Shown piece by piece: positions 31,151 through 40,240 of a stretch of 45,353 bases of DNA; positions within the stretch are counted from its first letter, which is position 1; every line of letters begins with the position of its first letter. The notes below the pieces were generated by a model, which saw nothing but the letters and a program-made list of their open reading frames with translations, made no database searches and had not been told where the DNA came from. Source of the stretch: a virus; the IMG/VR virus record IMGVR_UViG_3300048591_001361, positions 1-45,353 of that record; one strand, given 5' to 3'. Both the position numbers and the translations under genes were made by a program.

Positions 31151-32136
31151 TATTTGACCGGGACGAAGATTTCAGAGAACATTTTATTGCCGGAGGCAAC
31201 TTTACGCTCTCAATGGTGAAGCCCCTATTTCCCAAGGTAGAGGCCTATATGGTAGATATACTCGGCAGGGCTCAATGGGAGGCGCTGATAGTGGTATACA
31301 ATGCCGCCGGAAGGAATTTGGAAGCTGTCGCGGATGCAAAAGACAAGGAATTAATTGTTGTGTTGCGCGAGCCGTTTGCCTTACTGTGCATACTGCACTA
31401 TATTCCTATTGGTAATCTGAGTATGACCGCGGGTGGTTTTACTGTGACTGACGGTGAAAACAAGAAGGCGGCAAGTCAATTCAGAATCCAACAATTCGAG
31501 CAGGGAGTTCTACAACAAGCCTACGATGCGATGCATAGAGCTTTACTGTTTCTGGAACGCAAAAAAGCGGTTTACACCGATTGGGCCGCAAGTGACACAT
31601 ATAAGGAGCTCAACACTCATTTTATAGCCAATGCAACAGATTTTTCCGCGCAGGTTAATATCCATAACAATCAATATGTATTTCTGAAATTTCTCGCGGT
31701 AATGAATCGCGTGGAGGAGTATCGCATCCGGCCGCTACTTGGGGATGTGCTTTTTGACTCATTAATAACAAAACGGAAAGCGGGCACTGCTATGAGCGCT
31801 GCAGAAGAAAAACTAATACTCCGGATAAAGACTACTGTGGCTAACCTTACCATGCGGGATGCTCTACCTGAATTGGGGGTAAGATTCGATAACCGCGGCA
31901 TAACACTATTCAGCAATGAGCGAAACAACGATCAGCCGAGCCTTGTAGCTGCCGCAGACAGCCACATACAAAGGCTTTTGAGCCATTACTCGAAAAAGGG
32001 TGAAGCCAGTTTGAGCGCCTTGGAAACTTTTCTGGTGGAGAAGCATGATGATTATCCCGACTGGCCTTATGAAGAGCCCGAAGATGAAACGCCTTGGAGA
32101 TTTAACGAAAATAACGGAGGATTTGTAGGATTATGA
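31147..32136 (+). CDS. Head-tail connector-like protein
   Basis: A 329-residue, largely helical protein whose ATG overlaps the portal stop. Helical bundles (FAVLREPFALLCILHYI-like) are linked by acidic turns, and the C-terminus is acidic (EEPEDETP). Bacteroidota phages often have a protein of this size here, sometimes listed as DUF6712. It probably joins portal to tail. The role is inferred from position. Confidence 0.55.
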   Translation: MIFDRDEDFREHFIAGGNFTLSMVKPLFPKVEAYMVDILGRAQWEALIVVYNAAGRNLEAVADAKDKELIVVLREPFALLCILHYIPIGNLSMTAGGFTVTDGENKKAASQFRIQQFEQGVLQQAYDAMHRALLFLERKKAVYTDWAASDTYKELNTHFIANATDFSAQVNIHNNQYVFLKFLAVMNRVEEYRIRPLLGDVLFDSLITKRKAGTAMSAAEEKLILRIKTTVANLTMRDALPELGVRFDNRGITLFSNERNNDQPSLVAAADSHIQRLLSHYSKKGEASLSALETFLVEKHDDYPDWPYEEPEDETPWRFNENNGGFVGL

Positions 32137-32471
32137 ATGTAGAAGGAGTAACCGTGAGTTGGGAGATGCTCATGAGCGCCATATTGTTCCTGGTGTGGTT
32201 GGTGCGTTTGGAGTCGTTGGCCAAGAGCACACGCGGACGGGTGACAACCCTCGAGAATAACGACAAGCGGCAAGATATTGCAATAGCCAACAATGAGAGT
32301 GGCGACAAATTGAGGGACGAGCGAATATCGACCCTTATAAGCTACAAATTGAGCAGCGAAGGAAGTAGAGATGCCGCGCTGCAAAAACTGATACATATAG
32401 AGACCCTGTTGGAAGGGTTCATTAAAGATTCAAACCGCCGCCTGACGGCCTTAGAGGAAAAAATGAAATGA
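32133..32471 (+). CDS. Membrane-anchored coiled-coil protein
   Basis: A 112-residue protein with one N-terminal membrane span (about residues 10-24, WEMLMSAILFLVWLV) and a long charged coiled coil to the end. Immediately upstream of the endolysin with an ATGA overlap, so a part in lysis such as spanin-like function is plausible. Only one gene of a spanin pair is evident. Confidence 0.6.
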   Translation: MNVEGVTVSWEMLMSAILFLVWLVRLESLAKSTRGRVTTLENNDKRQDIAIANNESGDKLRDERISTLISYKLSSEGSRDAALQKLIHIETLLEGFIKDSNRRLTALEEKMK

Positions 32472-32968
32472 AAGTAGCAGCAAATTTTGTGGTGCAGGAA
32501 TTTGTGCCGCGCGAAACTTGGGAGCGATGGGGCACGAACAGTATCTGGTTCATACGCAAAGAGCTTGTAGAGCTCATGCAATTCACCAAGCTTTTTTTAT
32601 CAGATTATTTTGGGGAAGAAATTTATGTTGTGATGAATAATTGGCATACAGGCGGGGTAAGAGATGACAGCGGATATAGGCCGCCGAGCAGCTATGGGCC
32701 TTCAGGCGAATTCAAAAAAAATCCCTTGAGCGAAAGTTTGCACAGGCAGGGATGCGCTACAGATTCCAAGTATTTCGTGAAACGCGGGGGTAAATTGGAG
32801 GAGATACCTGCCGATGTAATCAGGAATATCATCACGCAACATGAGGCTGAGTTTATGGCTGCGGGATTAACCACGATAGAAGATGCTGCCTTTTCGCCTT
32901 CTTGGCTGCACATGGATATAAGGTGGACAGGGTTGAACAGAATACTCATCGTTAAACCAAGAAAATGA
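32468..32968 (+). CDS. Endolysin, peptidase M15-like
   Basis: A 166-residue protein with the M15-type zinc site: His92 and Asp99 in LHRQGCATDS, and His148 in SWLHMDIRW. NNWHTGG and SGYRPPS precede them, as in D-alanyl-D-alanine carboxypeptidase-like endolysins. It should cut peptide cross-links of peptidoglycan. No signal peptide is seen, so it needs the holin next door. Overlaps both neighbours by four bases. Confidence 0.8.
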   Translation: MKVAANFVVQEFVPRETWERWGTNSIWFIRKELVELMQFTKLFLSDYFGEEIYVVMNNWHTGGVRDDSGYRPPSSYGPSGEFKKNPLSESLHRQGCATDSKYFVKRGGKLEEIPADVIRNIITQHEAEFMAAGLTTIEDAAFSPSWLHMDIRWTGLNRILIVKPRK

Positions 32969-33477
32969 AGAAACCATTTAAGGATACCAAGTTTGCCGCT
33001 TTTCTACAGAAAGCAAAGGCAATAGTTCCCGATGTAGCCGGAGTAGCTCTGGAGGTAGCCACCGGCGACATACCCGGGGCAATAGACAAGGTGGGCGATA
33101 TGCTGCGGAAGAACAAGGGCAATAGCCCGGAAGCGAAGGCCTTGACCGTTGAATTTGACCGCTACCGCATGGAGTGGATACGAGAGATGGCCGAGATTGA
33201 ATTGCGCGACCGAGAAAGCGCAAGAGAGCGGGAGGTAGCTATGGCGCAAAGCGGAAGGCCTGATGTGATGTTTTGGGCTACCGGTGCGGCCGTGATTGCC
33301 GCCTTTTTGGTGTGTGTTTATTCGGTGATTTTCTTGCAGATTCCGGAAGCCAATAAAGAGCTATTCAGTCATCTAATGGGAATGATAGAGGGCGCATTTA
33401 TCGGTGGGATGGTGATGTATTATTTCGGGAGCTCCAAGAGCAGCTCCGAAAAAAACAAATGGTTAGGAAAACAATGA
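32965..33477 (+). CDS. Holin-like membrane protein
   Basis: A 170-residue protein with an N-terminal basic/helical part (residues 1-75), a charged linker and two membrane spans (about 100-121 and 132-152), then a basic Ser/Lys tail. It follows the endolysin directly. It probably permeabilises the inner membrane for the endolysin. The long soluble head is larger than in small classical holins. Confidence 0.65.
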   Translation: MKKPFKDTKFAAFLQKAKAIVPDVAGVALEVATGDIPGAIDKVGDMLRKNKGNSPEAKALTVEFDRYRMEWIREMAEIELRDRESAREREVAMAQSGRPDVMFWATGAAVIAAFLVCVYSVIFLQIPEANKELFSHLMGMIEGAFIGGMVMYYFGSSKSSSEKNKWLGKQ

Positions 33478-33561
33478 CATTATGCCCATTACCGCCACTG
33501 CAATCACAATGACAATCATAGCGAGTTTAAAGCCTTGTTTGTGAAAATTGGAAGGATACAT
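33463..33561 (-). CDS. Possible small antisense membrane protein
   Basis: A 32-residue frame on the minus strand: a hydrophilic start (MYPSNFHKQGFKLA) followed by one membrane span (MIVIVIAVAVMGIMSLF). It occupies the gap between the holin-like gene and the next plus-strand gene and overlaps 15 bp of the holin end. Its ATG and the plus-strand ATG at 33560 share CATG. Lysis region and topology suggest a toxin-like or holin-associated peptide, but a chance frame cannot be excluded. Confidence 0.35.
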   Translation of the reverse strand: MYPSNFHKQGFKLAMIVIVIAVAVMGIMSLFS

Positions 33562-34402
33562 GACGAAAATCGAAATATTAGGCAAACATAAAGAAAATCA
33601 AAGCGAAGCTTACAAGTTTGCTTACGATTTGCCAGATAAGTGGGAAGAATTGGACAGCAAGCAGTTGGTTGCAATCGCTCCATTATATATGACTAATGGT
33701 ATGCCCGAGGGCGAGTTGCTGATGAAAATATTCATAGCCCTCACCCGAATGACCCCCAATGTTTTTAAGATTGTGGTGGGCGCTGCAAAGAAGGATGCAG
33801 ATCCTCAACAGGCGTTTGATAAAATAGCCGAGTTGCTGCGATTGGTGGAATGGACCACCGAGCGGGCTGTGTGCGAAATAGATATAATGGCGCATTACAA
33901 AGGGTTGAGCGGACCCGGAGATTATCTAAGCGGCATATGTTGGGAGCAATTGGGCTTGGCTGATGGCTATTTGCGTGCATGGCAAACAGACAAGAAGCGC
34001 GAAACGCTGATACAATTGCTCGCTATTGTTTACCGCAAAAAGGATTATCCTTGGAATGCAGAAGATTTGCGGCCGCAAACTCAAATATTGACCCTATTGG
34101 AAATGGATGAGCTGATGGCGCTGCTGATCAATTACATCGCACTTCGCAATAAGGCTATCGACACACGTCCGGATGCATTTGTGTCGGATGGGGCAGATGA
34201 TGAGTTGCCGCGCATAAACATGGGAGGAGGGTTTGATCCTGAAGGATATTTTAAACTTGCGATAGATATGGCCGGACCCAAAACAGGAACGTACAAAGAA
34301 GTATTGGCAACACGCGCCGATGAAGTGCTGCTGATGCTTGAAAAAACTAATATAGACGCAAAAAGAAGAGATGAGGAAATTCAGGCACAAAGAGGTAGTT
34401 AA
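33560..34402 (+). CDS. Putative tail-module protein
   Basis: A 280-residue protein from ATG 33560 (a TTG 33548 is possible). It is mostly helical with conserved-looking aromatic turns (TDKKRETLIQLLAIVYRKKDYPW) and a flexible Gly-rich C-terminal linker. It opens the tail gene block. No family recognised. Confidence 0.6.
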   Translation: MTKIEILGKHKENQSEAYKFAYDLPDKWEELDSKQLVAIAPLYMTNGMPEGELLMKIFIALTRMTPNVFKIVVGAAKKDADPQQAFDKIAELLRLVEWTTERAVCEIDIMAHYKGLSGPGDYLSGICWEQLGLADGYLRAWQTDKKRETLIQLLAIVYRKKDYPWNAEDLRPQTQILTLLEMDELMALLINYIALRNKAIDTRPDAFVSDGADDELPRINMGGGFDPEGYFKLAIDMAGPKTGTYKEVLATRADEVLLMLEKTNIDAKRRDEEIQAQRGS

Positions 34403-34880
34403 TCTTCTGGCCGGATTAGCCGAAGCCCACAGGGAGATATTGCACAGTGCAGAGCGGTGTCATTTTGCGCAAAGCACAATCGATGCGCTATTGAAGAGCA
34501 ATACACCCTCGGCGCTGCAAAGCCCTGCCGTAATCCTTGAGCCCACCGAGGCACGATATGGCGGAAATGATATATCGAACACGCATAAGACCCGAATAGT
34601 AGGCTTTTCGATTTTGAAGGCTTTGCCCAATTCGCCCAATGAATTGGATATTGTAGATGCCCAAGACGAGATGGAGGCAATAGCCGATGATTTTGTATCC
34701 CATTTTATTGCGGCCGCGCATTTTAATTCAGGTCTTGAAGAATCATTGAACGGAGTAAATGTGCCCCGGATAGAATTAGCACAGGTGCGCGAGCTATTCG
34801 GATATTGGTATGGAGTGCGAGTAGAAGTTGAGTTCGCGTCTGTTCAGGAATTATATTATGAGGAGGACAAATGGCTGTAA
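34371..34880 (+). CDS. Putative tail-terminator-like protein
   Basis: A 169-residue protein, overlapping its neighbours by 32 and 10 bp. The C-terminal strand pattern (FGYWYGVRVEVEFASVQELYYEE) and a mixed alpha/beta middle resemble tail-terminator or tail-completion proteins, which cap the tail tube at the neck. The match is by eye only. Confidence 0.5.
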   Translation: MRKFRHKEVVNLLAGLAEAHREILHSAERCHFAQSTIDALLKSNTPSALQSPAVILEPTEARYGGNDISNTHKTRIVGFSILKALPNSPNELDIVDAQDEMEAIADDFVSHFIAAAHFNSGLEESLNGVNVPRIELAQVRELFGYWYGVRVEVEFASVQELYYEEDKWL

Positions 34881-36490
34881 CTCAAAAAAGCGGACCGCCC
34901 GCAATGGTATTGGGGCGAAACCCTATAGAATATGAATGGGAGGTAACGAGCCATGTGATTACCCAGGCAACCAAAAGTGCGTGGGTAATAAGGTTGTTGG
35001 AGGCCAATATAATATTCGACTGGCAGGACACGATATACTTCTCGATACCCGGGTTGCAGGTGCAAATTCAAATGACTTCGTATCCCTCATATATGCAGGA
35101 CGGATCGGGTACCAAATGGTTAGGAATTACAGCGGCCTACAGCTCCGCGATCAATGCGCAAAAATTAGCCGAAGGACTGCGGGGGAATCACATATTGAAT
35201 GCCCTCTACAATATCACTTGGCAAGGAACTACTACGGTAGGCCAATATTCAGAGGTGTTTATCGAGGCGAAGCAAGCGGGCGAAAAATGGAATATGGAGA
35301 TATTCGACTGGGTGTTATATAAATGTACTATTGATACCACATATGGCTCTCCTCCCTTAGCCGAGGTGGTGCGCACGGTGCAAGGTGTAGATGCAGTGAC
35401 AGAAGGTGGTTTTAAGATCAACACGCATTTGCTGGTGGAGCGCGTGCGCGAAAGCGGCGTATTCGAGTTGGCGGCCAGCCTGCCGATGTATATCAGTAAA
35501 GCTAATAGAGTGCAGGCCGACCTATCGCCATTTATTGAGGGGTATTTTGATCCGCCCGGTCTTGGGCCCGACCTCACAAAGGAATGGGCGCCTGCCCCGG
35601 AGGTATTGCTGAAGGTGTCGCTTGGGATTACGGAAGCGGTGTGGCATCAGTATGCGTATTGGACATCGCAGAATGCAGGGTTTACGGCATTGGATGCGGG
35701 TGTAAAGGTGGAGGATTTCCCCGAGATGAAAGACATAGCCTCATGGCTTGTTGGGCATGGCGGATACCTGAGCTGGGCGCCGATAGAAAGGGAAGTAACC
35801 AAGGATATGCCACTGATAGCCTATATATATGGATACACACCACAGTTGGCCGGTGGAGGTGCGCCCGGAATGCATGCGACCATATATTGGAGCGATGGGA
35901 GCAGCAACACCTACTTGGTGATAAACCAGAGTTTGGCTGCCGGTAAGGTAGCTTGGTTTAATTGCAGTTGGGGTTGGATACAAGACCACGTGAGTCTACC
36001 CTCCAAGGAGCCATTATACTACGACATCACCATTATTGCGGCCAACTATGCCCAAAGCCCGATTCTGCGCTTTACGCTGATTGAAGGGCGAGATGAAGAC
36101 ACTTATTTCCTTTTTAAAAATTCGCTGGGCGGATGGGACACGCTGCGAGTAAATGGAGAACGCGCAACCAAGTTGAGCATAGAAAAGGATGAGATAGTGA
36201 GGCCGCTTCCGTTTAATTATACCGAAGCGATGGATTATATGGATATGATGACTGTGCAGCACGAAGATACCCGCGAAATATACACCGGAGATATAGACCC
36301 AACAGAGCGGTTGTTGGTAAAGGAAATGCTGCTGAGCCGCAAAGTATATCTGGTGCAAGGAACGCGAAAAATACCTGTGAGGATACCGCCCGGTCAATTT
36401 GAGATACACAGCGAAAACAGGGGTGAATATGTACACGATCTCAAGATACAGTACATATTGCCGCGAAGCAGAGGAAACAGCGAACTATGA
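34871..36490 (+). CDS. Large tail protein
   Basis: A 539-residue beta-rich protein without low-complexity collagen tracts. Aromatic strands recur (WVIRLLEANIIFDWQDTIYF, YYDITIIAANYAQSPILRF). Consistent with a tail tip or baseplate hub protein of a siphovirus. It overlaps the next gene by four bases. No enzymatic motif. Confidence 0.6.
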   Translation: MAVTQKSGPPAMVLGRNPIEYEWEVTSHVITQATKSAWVIRLLEANIIFDWQDTIYFSIPGLQVQIQMTSYPSYMQDGSGTKWLGITAAYSSAINAQKLAEGLRGNHILNALYNITWQGTTTVGQYSEVFIEAKQAGEKWNMEIFDWVLYKCTIDTTYGSPPLAEVVRTVQGVDAVTEGGFKINTHLLVERVRESGVFELAASLPMYISKANRVQADLSPFIEGYFDPPGLGPDLTKEWAPAPEVLLKVSLGITEAVWHQYAYWTSQNAGFTALDAGVKVEDFPEMKDIASWLVGHGGYLSWAPIEREVTKDMPLIAYIYGYTPQLAGGGAPGMHATIYWSDGSSNTYLVINQSLAAGKVAWFNCSWGWIQDHVSLPSKEPLYYDITIIAANYAQSPILRFTLIEGRDEDTYFLFKNSLGGWDTLRVNGERATKLSIEKDEIVRPLPFNYTEAMDYMDMMTVQHEDTREIYTGDIDPTERLLVKEMLLSRKVYLVQGTRKIPVRIPPGQFEIHSENRGEYVHDLKIQYILPRSRGNSEL

Positions 36491-38394
36491 TAGAGATTGT
36501 AGTAGGCGATGAAATCTTAGACTTATACCCCAACACCAAAATACAATTGGTGTGGGAAAACGGAATATTAGCGGGAGAATCGGCGGCTATACCTCATAGT
36601 ATGCCTATTAAATTTCCCGGAAGCCCCAAGAATAAGCGAATTTTTGAGCACCGGCACCATTTTCAGGTGGACAGCGGACAACAGGTATATCCGTGCGCAC
36701 TGCTTGTGAATAAGACGCCAACTCCGTTTAGGCAATTGGTGATAGATGGATACGCAGGTGAATTTGCCGGGCATTTGAGCGCGCAGGATTTCAGGGCTGA
36801 TTTTTTTGCGCTAAAAATCAAGGAATTGCCGGGTTGGCCTACTGTATCCATAAGCCCTGCTACAAGCGCTGGTGTGGCCGCATATGCTACAGGCAACTAT
36901 AATGATATAGCGTTCCCAGAGATATACGCACCCAACCTATATGGTGGAAAAAACACCGCGTGGGAAAAAAAACTAAACACCAATGATGCCGCCAAGTACA
37001 ACACCACCGCCACCGGCAACAAGTATGCCTATGCCCCTATGCTGCGGGTGCATGAGGCGGTAAAGAGAATGTTTGCGGGCGAGGGTTGGCGGGTAGATGG
37101 CCCTTTTATGGACGATGCGCAACTCCATAAGCTGTTGGTGTGGAACGGCAAGCCGCTTGACCAAGAATCGAAAGTAACGCATAAGGCTGTGGTAGATGCC
37201 TATGCGAAGAATGCTTTCGGAACTCTGAGTGCAATGTTTATTACCCGAGAACGCCAAGATGACACCGGTAAACTTGATAGCACAGGATGGTACAATATTA
37301 CCGATGTAGGCGAATACACCTTTAAGATCGAAGGAATGATAGCTAAATACGCCAGTGCGCATAGCTATGTTTATCGCGGGCAGTTTATTTTGAAGGACGA
37401 CACAGGGGTTACCGTAGCGGCTACAGAACCCACAAACATTACGCACGGAAAAACGGCTTTTATATCGCTTGATGAATCGGTTGAATTTGATGCAGCGGCC
37501 GTGGCAGCCGGGCGCAAAGTGATGTGGTGGTATAGGTTGGAGCAGAGACATGTTGATACGGATGGTTGGTTGCCTTCGGGAGGATGCTATTACAGCGCGC
37601 AGATGAGCTTTGAGTACACCGAGCATGAATACGGCATCAATGTATTTAAAAAATCGTTTAGCTATGGGGATTTGCTGCCCGATGTAACTACAGGTGCTTT
37701 TATGGGGGGCCTGAAATCTGTTTTTAATCTGCTATACGATTGGGATTTCGCTAATCGCAAACTGGGTTTGTATTTCATTGAAGATTTGGTAAACAACTAC
37801 GCCCACGATGACTGGAGCGGGCAAATGATAGGCGAACCCTCTAAGAGTTTCCCTGTGGTGAGGGGCGTGAGGTTTGAATGGCGCGACAGCGCTTTGGCGG
37901 GAGATTATAAGGAGGTGGGCGGACGGCATGTGGTGATAAGGCCCGCCTGCAATGTAATGGTGCGCGGCACCGGCAACCACGACACTCAATATATCAATGA
38001 GGAGGGGTATAGCGAGATGTATGGGCTAACGCGTGAGCCCGATTTTAAGCTTTTGTGGGATTACAACGACGAGCAGTCGCCATTGAGCCTACAGTGGCGC
38101 GATATACCCCAAAACTATTTGGGGGATAGCCTATGGCGGCGCTACTGGAAAAACAGTGTAGAGCTGATGCGCGGCTTAGAGGCGCTGCAATGGAAAAAGC
38201 GCATGACATTGCCCGAGCTATGGGGGATGGATATGAAGACCAAAAAAATGGTGGACGGCAAAATATTCCTGATAAACAGAATGAAGGCCGTGATAGACCA
38301 CACCGGGAGCCTGGCGCCTGTAGAGCTTGAGTTGGCGAAGGTGCAATATGATGGATATATAGAAGACCCTCAATGGTGGCGATATGCGTGGTGA
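36487..38394 (+). CDS. Large distal tail/baseplate protein
   Basis: A 635-residue protein. It begins with strands and a PIKFPGSPKNKRIF segment reminiscent of baseplate-hub N-termini. The middle is rich in beta structure and aromatic residues (FAFMGGLKSVFNLLYDWDFANRKLGLYF region), and the end is helical. With the preceding gene it probably forms the tail tip. A role is inferred from size, order and composition. Confidence 0.6.
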   Translation: MIEIVVGDEILDLYPNTKIQLVWENGILAGESAAIPHSMPIKFPGSPKNKRIFEHRHHFQVDSGQQVYPCALLVNKTPTPFRQLVIDGYAGEFAGHLSAQDFRADFFALKIKELPGWPTVSISPATSAGVAAYATGNYNDIAFPEIYAPNLYGGKNTAWEKKLNTNDAAKYNTTATGNKYAYAPMLRVHEAVKRMFAGEGWRVDGPFMDDAQLHKLLVWNGKPLDQESKVTHKAVVDAYAKNAFGTLSAMFITRERQDDTGKLDSTGWYNITDVGEYTFKIEGMIAKYASAHSYVYRGQFILKDDTGVTVAATEPTNITHGKTAFISLDESVEFDAAAVAAGRKVMWWYRLEQRHVDTDGWLPSGGCYYSAQMSFEYTEHEYGINVFKKSFSYGDLLPDVTTGAFMGGLKSVFNLLYDWDFANRKLGLYFIEDLVNNYAHDDWSGQMIGEPSKSFPVVRGVRFEWRDSALAGDYKEVGGRHVVIRPACNVMVRGTGNHDTQYINEEGYSEMYGLTREPDFKLLWDYNDEQSPLSLQWRDIPQNYLGDSLWRRYWKNSVELMRGLEALQWKKRMTLPELWGMDMKTKKMVDGKIFLINRMKAVIDHTGSLAPVELELAKVQYDGYIEDPQWWRYAW

Positions 38395-38803
38395 CGGACA
38401 ATATATAGATCACGATGCGGCGCTCAATAAAGATACAGAGGAATGGAGCAGGGAAGTAGTCGGGGATATGCTCGACAACATTTCGCGGTTGGGGATAGTG
38501 GGCACCGGCAAGCTATATAGGATGCTGCGCTATAAGCTGGGATATGATGTGGGCGGGGTGGTAGACAGGGTAGGTATACAGATGCTGCGGCACGGGATAA
38601 TGGCCGAATATGGAGTGGGGCGCGGCCAAAAGATAGCAGATGTGAAAGGCGGCGGCAAAGCGCTGAAGCGCAAGCCGAGGCCGTGGTTTGGGCCTGCTCT
38701 GGCCGGAAGGGTGGGGAAGTTGGCAGATATATTGGCAGCCAACCGCGCCGATGCTGTGGTGAGCGCAGTAGATATAAGTAATAAAAAAATTGGCGCTAAG
38801 TAG
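38384..38803 (+). CDS. Small tail-completion-like protein
   Basis: A 139-residue protein overlapping the tail protein by 11 bp. It is helical and basic (GKALKRKPRPWFGPALAG), with glycine-rich turns. Size and order match small tail assembly or neck proteins (HK97 gp10-like). No family certain. Confidence 0.5.
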   Translation: MRGDGQYIDHDAALNKDTEEWSREVVGDMLDNISRLGIVGTGKLYRMLRYKLGYDVGGVVDRVGIQMLRHGIMAEYGVGRGQKIADVKGGGKALKRKPRPWFGPALAGRVGKLADILAANRADAVVSAVDISNKKIGAK

Positions 38804-38820
38804 CAATAGAGATATATTTG
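38790..38820 (+). promoter_or_regulatory. Host-type promoter TTGG-N19-TATATTTG
   Basis: TTGG at 38790-38793, 19 bp, then TATATTTG at 38813-38820, a perfect -7 box with standard spacing. It precedes the lipoprotein gene by 27 bp. Both boxes are host-like, so the cargo genes should be expressible in the lysogen without phage late activation. Confidence 0.7.
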
Positions 38821-38847
38821 CCTTAAACCAATAAAAAACTACATAAT

Positions 38848-39327
38848 ATGAAAACCCTACTCATTATGGCGGCGGCAGCGCTGCTGATGGCGGGCTGCGC
38901 CAAAAAAGAAGGATGCACCGACCCCAAGGCCAAAAACTATGACAGCAAGGCGAAAAAAGACGATGGAAATTGCGAATTGCCGGTTAAAGGGTGCACCAAT
39001 TCGAAGGCGGATAACTACAGCACAGGGGCAGAGGAGGACGATGGAAGCTGTGTTTACACCGATAAATATGTACTGTATGCCGGAAGTTGGTGCTACCAAT
39101 CATCTCAGTACTATACAATCTTTGTAAACGGAGAGCGAAAGGGACAATTGCTTGCGGAAGGCGATCCATCCTGCGCCCAAATTAAGGGGTATACACTGAC
39201 GCTGGCTAAGGGAACCTATCATGTAGAATATCGGTGCCCCGGCCCTAATTATAGTATCGAGGGGTTCTATATTGATGTGGAGAACCCAAGCGGCGATTGC
39301 AAGGCTATTAAAATACCTGTGCGGTGA
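38848..39327 (+). CDS. Surface lipoprotein with GCTDPxAxNY repeats
   Basis: A 159-residue lipoprotein with a type II signal peptide: lipobox region LMAGC, lipid-modified Cys17. After it come two tandem copies (about residues 22-42 and 48-68) of a GCT[DN]xKAxNY-x(n)-DDG[NS]C repeat, common in Bacteroidota surface and secreted proteins. A beta-rich C-terminal domain with cysteines (residues about 75-155) follows. It lies in a two-gene unit with a host-type promoter inside the late region, the mark of a lysogenic conversion gene. Superinfection exclusion or adhesion change is possible, not shown. Confidence 0.8.
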   Translation: MKTLLIMAAAALLMAGCAKKEGCTDPKAKNYDSKAKKDDGNCELPVKGCTNSKADNYSTGAEEDDGSCVYTDKYVLYAGSWCYQSSQYYTIFVNGERKGQLLAEGDPSCAQIKGYTLTLAKGTYHVEYRCPGPNYSIEGFYIDVENPSGDCKAIKIPVR

Positions 39328-39698
39328 GATACCCTATTTTGATTGGGGCGCTGATTATTTGCGGGAGCGGATATGCGCAAAAGAAGAAGGATATAGACGC
39401 TATTTTTTACAAAGGCGTGAAGGTGGAGGAATTGGAGGAGGTGCCCTCTGATTTGGAGGATGCAGGGGAAAAATTGCAGGTCGGAGGGGCGCTGATAGCT
39501 GTGGGCGGATTGATAATGGCGGGAGGTGCTGCATCGGCAGCCGCAATGGAAGAACCTATGATGGGGTTGGGAATAGCGGGTGTGGGATTTTTTGTGCAGA
39601 TAATAGGTGCGCTCCATATATCGGGTGCGGGTGGTGTATTAAAGGACATAGGCAAGGAGGCGCGGCGGGAGGAAGAACTGAAGCGACGGCGAAAGTAG
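39324..39698 (+). CDS. Signal-peptide membrane protein paired with the lipoprotein
   Basis: A 124-residue protein from GTG 39324, overlapping the lipoprotein stop by four bases. Signal peptide about residues 1-18 (ILIGALIICGSGYA), then an acidic segment, two Gly/Ala-rich hydrophobic spans (about 54-76 and 82-98) and a basic tail (ARREEELKRRRK). Probably inner-membrane or envelope associated. It ends before a strong terminator. Function unknown; likely works with the lipoprotein. Confidence 0.65.
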   Translation: MRYPILIGALIICGSGYAQKKKDIDAIFYKGVKVEELEEVPSDLEDAGEKLQVGGALIAVGGLIMAGGAASAAAMEEPMMGLGIAGVGFFVQIIGALHISGAGGVLKDIGKEARREEELKRRRK

Positions 39699-39715
39699 AT
39701 GCCCAAGGAAAAAAG

Positions 39716-39743
39716 AAACCCCCGTGCAAGCACGGGGGTTTTT
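39716..39743. terminator. Bidirectional intrinsic terminator
   Basis: AAACCCCCGTGC (39716-39727), two-base loop, GCACGGGGGTTT (39730-39741), then TT. The left side has an A-run as well, so it can serve both the plus-strand lipoprotein unit and the minus-strand genes that converge on it. Confidence 0.9.
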
Positions 39744-39746
39744 GGT

Positions 39747-39896
39747 TTAGCGGGTTTTGTTGTTTTCGATTTGGTAGATATAATCTACGAAATCGAGCAT
39801 GCAGCGCGGGGTTTCGTCGAAAAGCGCCTGGTCGGGGTTGGCGGCCAAGAGCTCTATGCACCACAAGGCCACCTGCAAGGATGGTGGATGAGGCAT
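39747..39896 (-). CDS. Small minus-strand protein, overlapping frame B
   Basis: A 49-residue frame (MPHPPSLQVALWCIELL..., ending MLDFVDYIYQIENNK). Amphipathic helices and the terminator just downstream make it look like a real coding sequence. The frame remains open upstream to 40151, but its middle reads like an out-of-phase sequence. It overlaps frame A by 43 bp. Confidence 0.5.
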   Translation of the reverse strand: MPHPPSLQVALWCIELLAANPDQALFDETPRCMLDFVDYIYQIENNKTR

Positions 39897-40021
39897 TCCC
39901 TGAATATTTCGCGCAATTCGGTGCGCATAAACCTTAATGAAGCTGCAGCGGTGGATGGCTCCGCTGCTTGTGGTTTTACATCCGCAGGCGATGCACCTGC
40001 TCCTGACTTGGTCTGTCCCAT
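39854..40021 (-). CDS. Small minus-strand protein, overlapping frame A
   Basis: A 55-residue frame starting ATG 40021 (MGQTKSGAGASPADVKPQAA...), low-complexity then a helix (LRFMRTELREIFRE). It ends within frame B. Either two coupled genes overlap here, or one gene of about 90 residues has been broken by a frameshift, since A's N-terminal part plus B would form a continuous linker-and-helix protein. A deletion of one base or programmed slippage is possible. Confidence 0.45.
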   Translation of the reverse strand: MGQTKSGAGASPADVKPQAAEPSTAAASLRFMRTELREIFRECLIHHPCRWPCGA

Positions 40022-40240
40022 GGTTTAAAAATTTTATGGGTAAATAAAAAACCACCCGGTCGCCGACCAAATCAGGATGCGTAGGCATTTCGAAAAGACA
40101 GTACTTGCAACTGAACGCCGGATGGAAAAACTTTCTGATTACACCTAACATTTTATTCTAATTTGGTCACTACAAAAGAAAAGGGGAAGGTGTATATATT
40201 TTCTGTATGACCGCAACAATGTGCTTTGCATATTAGCCCG
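40022..40240. other. Interval with an unresolved minus-strand open frame
   Basis: About 220 bp. The frame of gene B stays open here to ATG 40151 and reads MLGVIRKFFHPAFSCKYC..., with a C-x2-C pair, which may be a short separate peptide or the start of a longer gene. No plus-strand gene. A host-type -7 box on the minus strand lies just upstream (40241-40248 region). Confidence 0.35.

Noticed and set aside
33482-33544. A 20-residue plus-strand frame in the gap after the holin-like gene
   Set aside because: It lacks a hydrophilic head and looks less like a protein than the antisense frame over the same bases.
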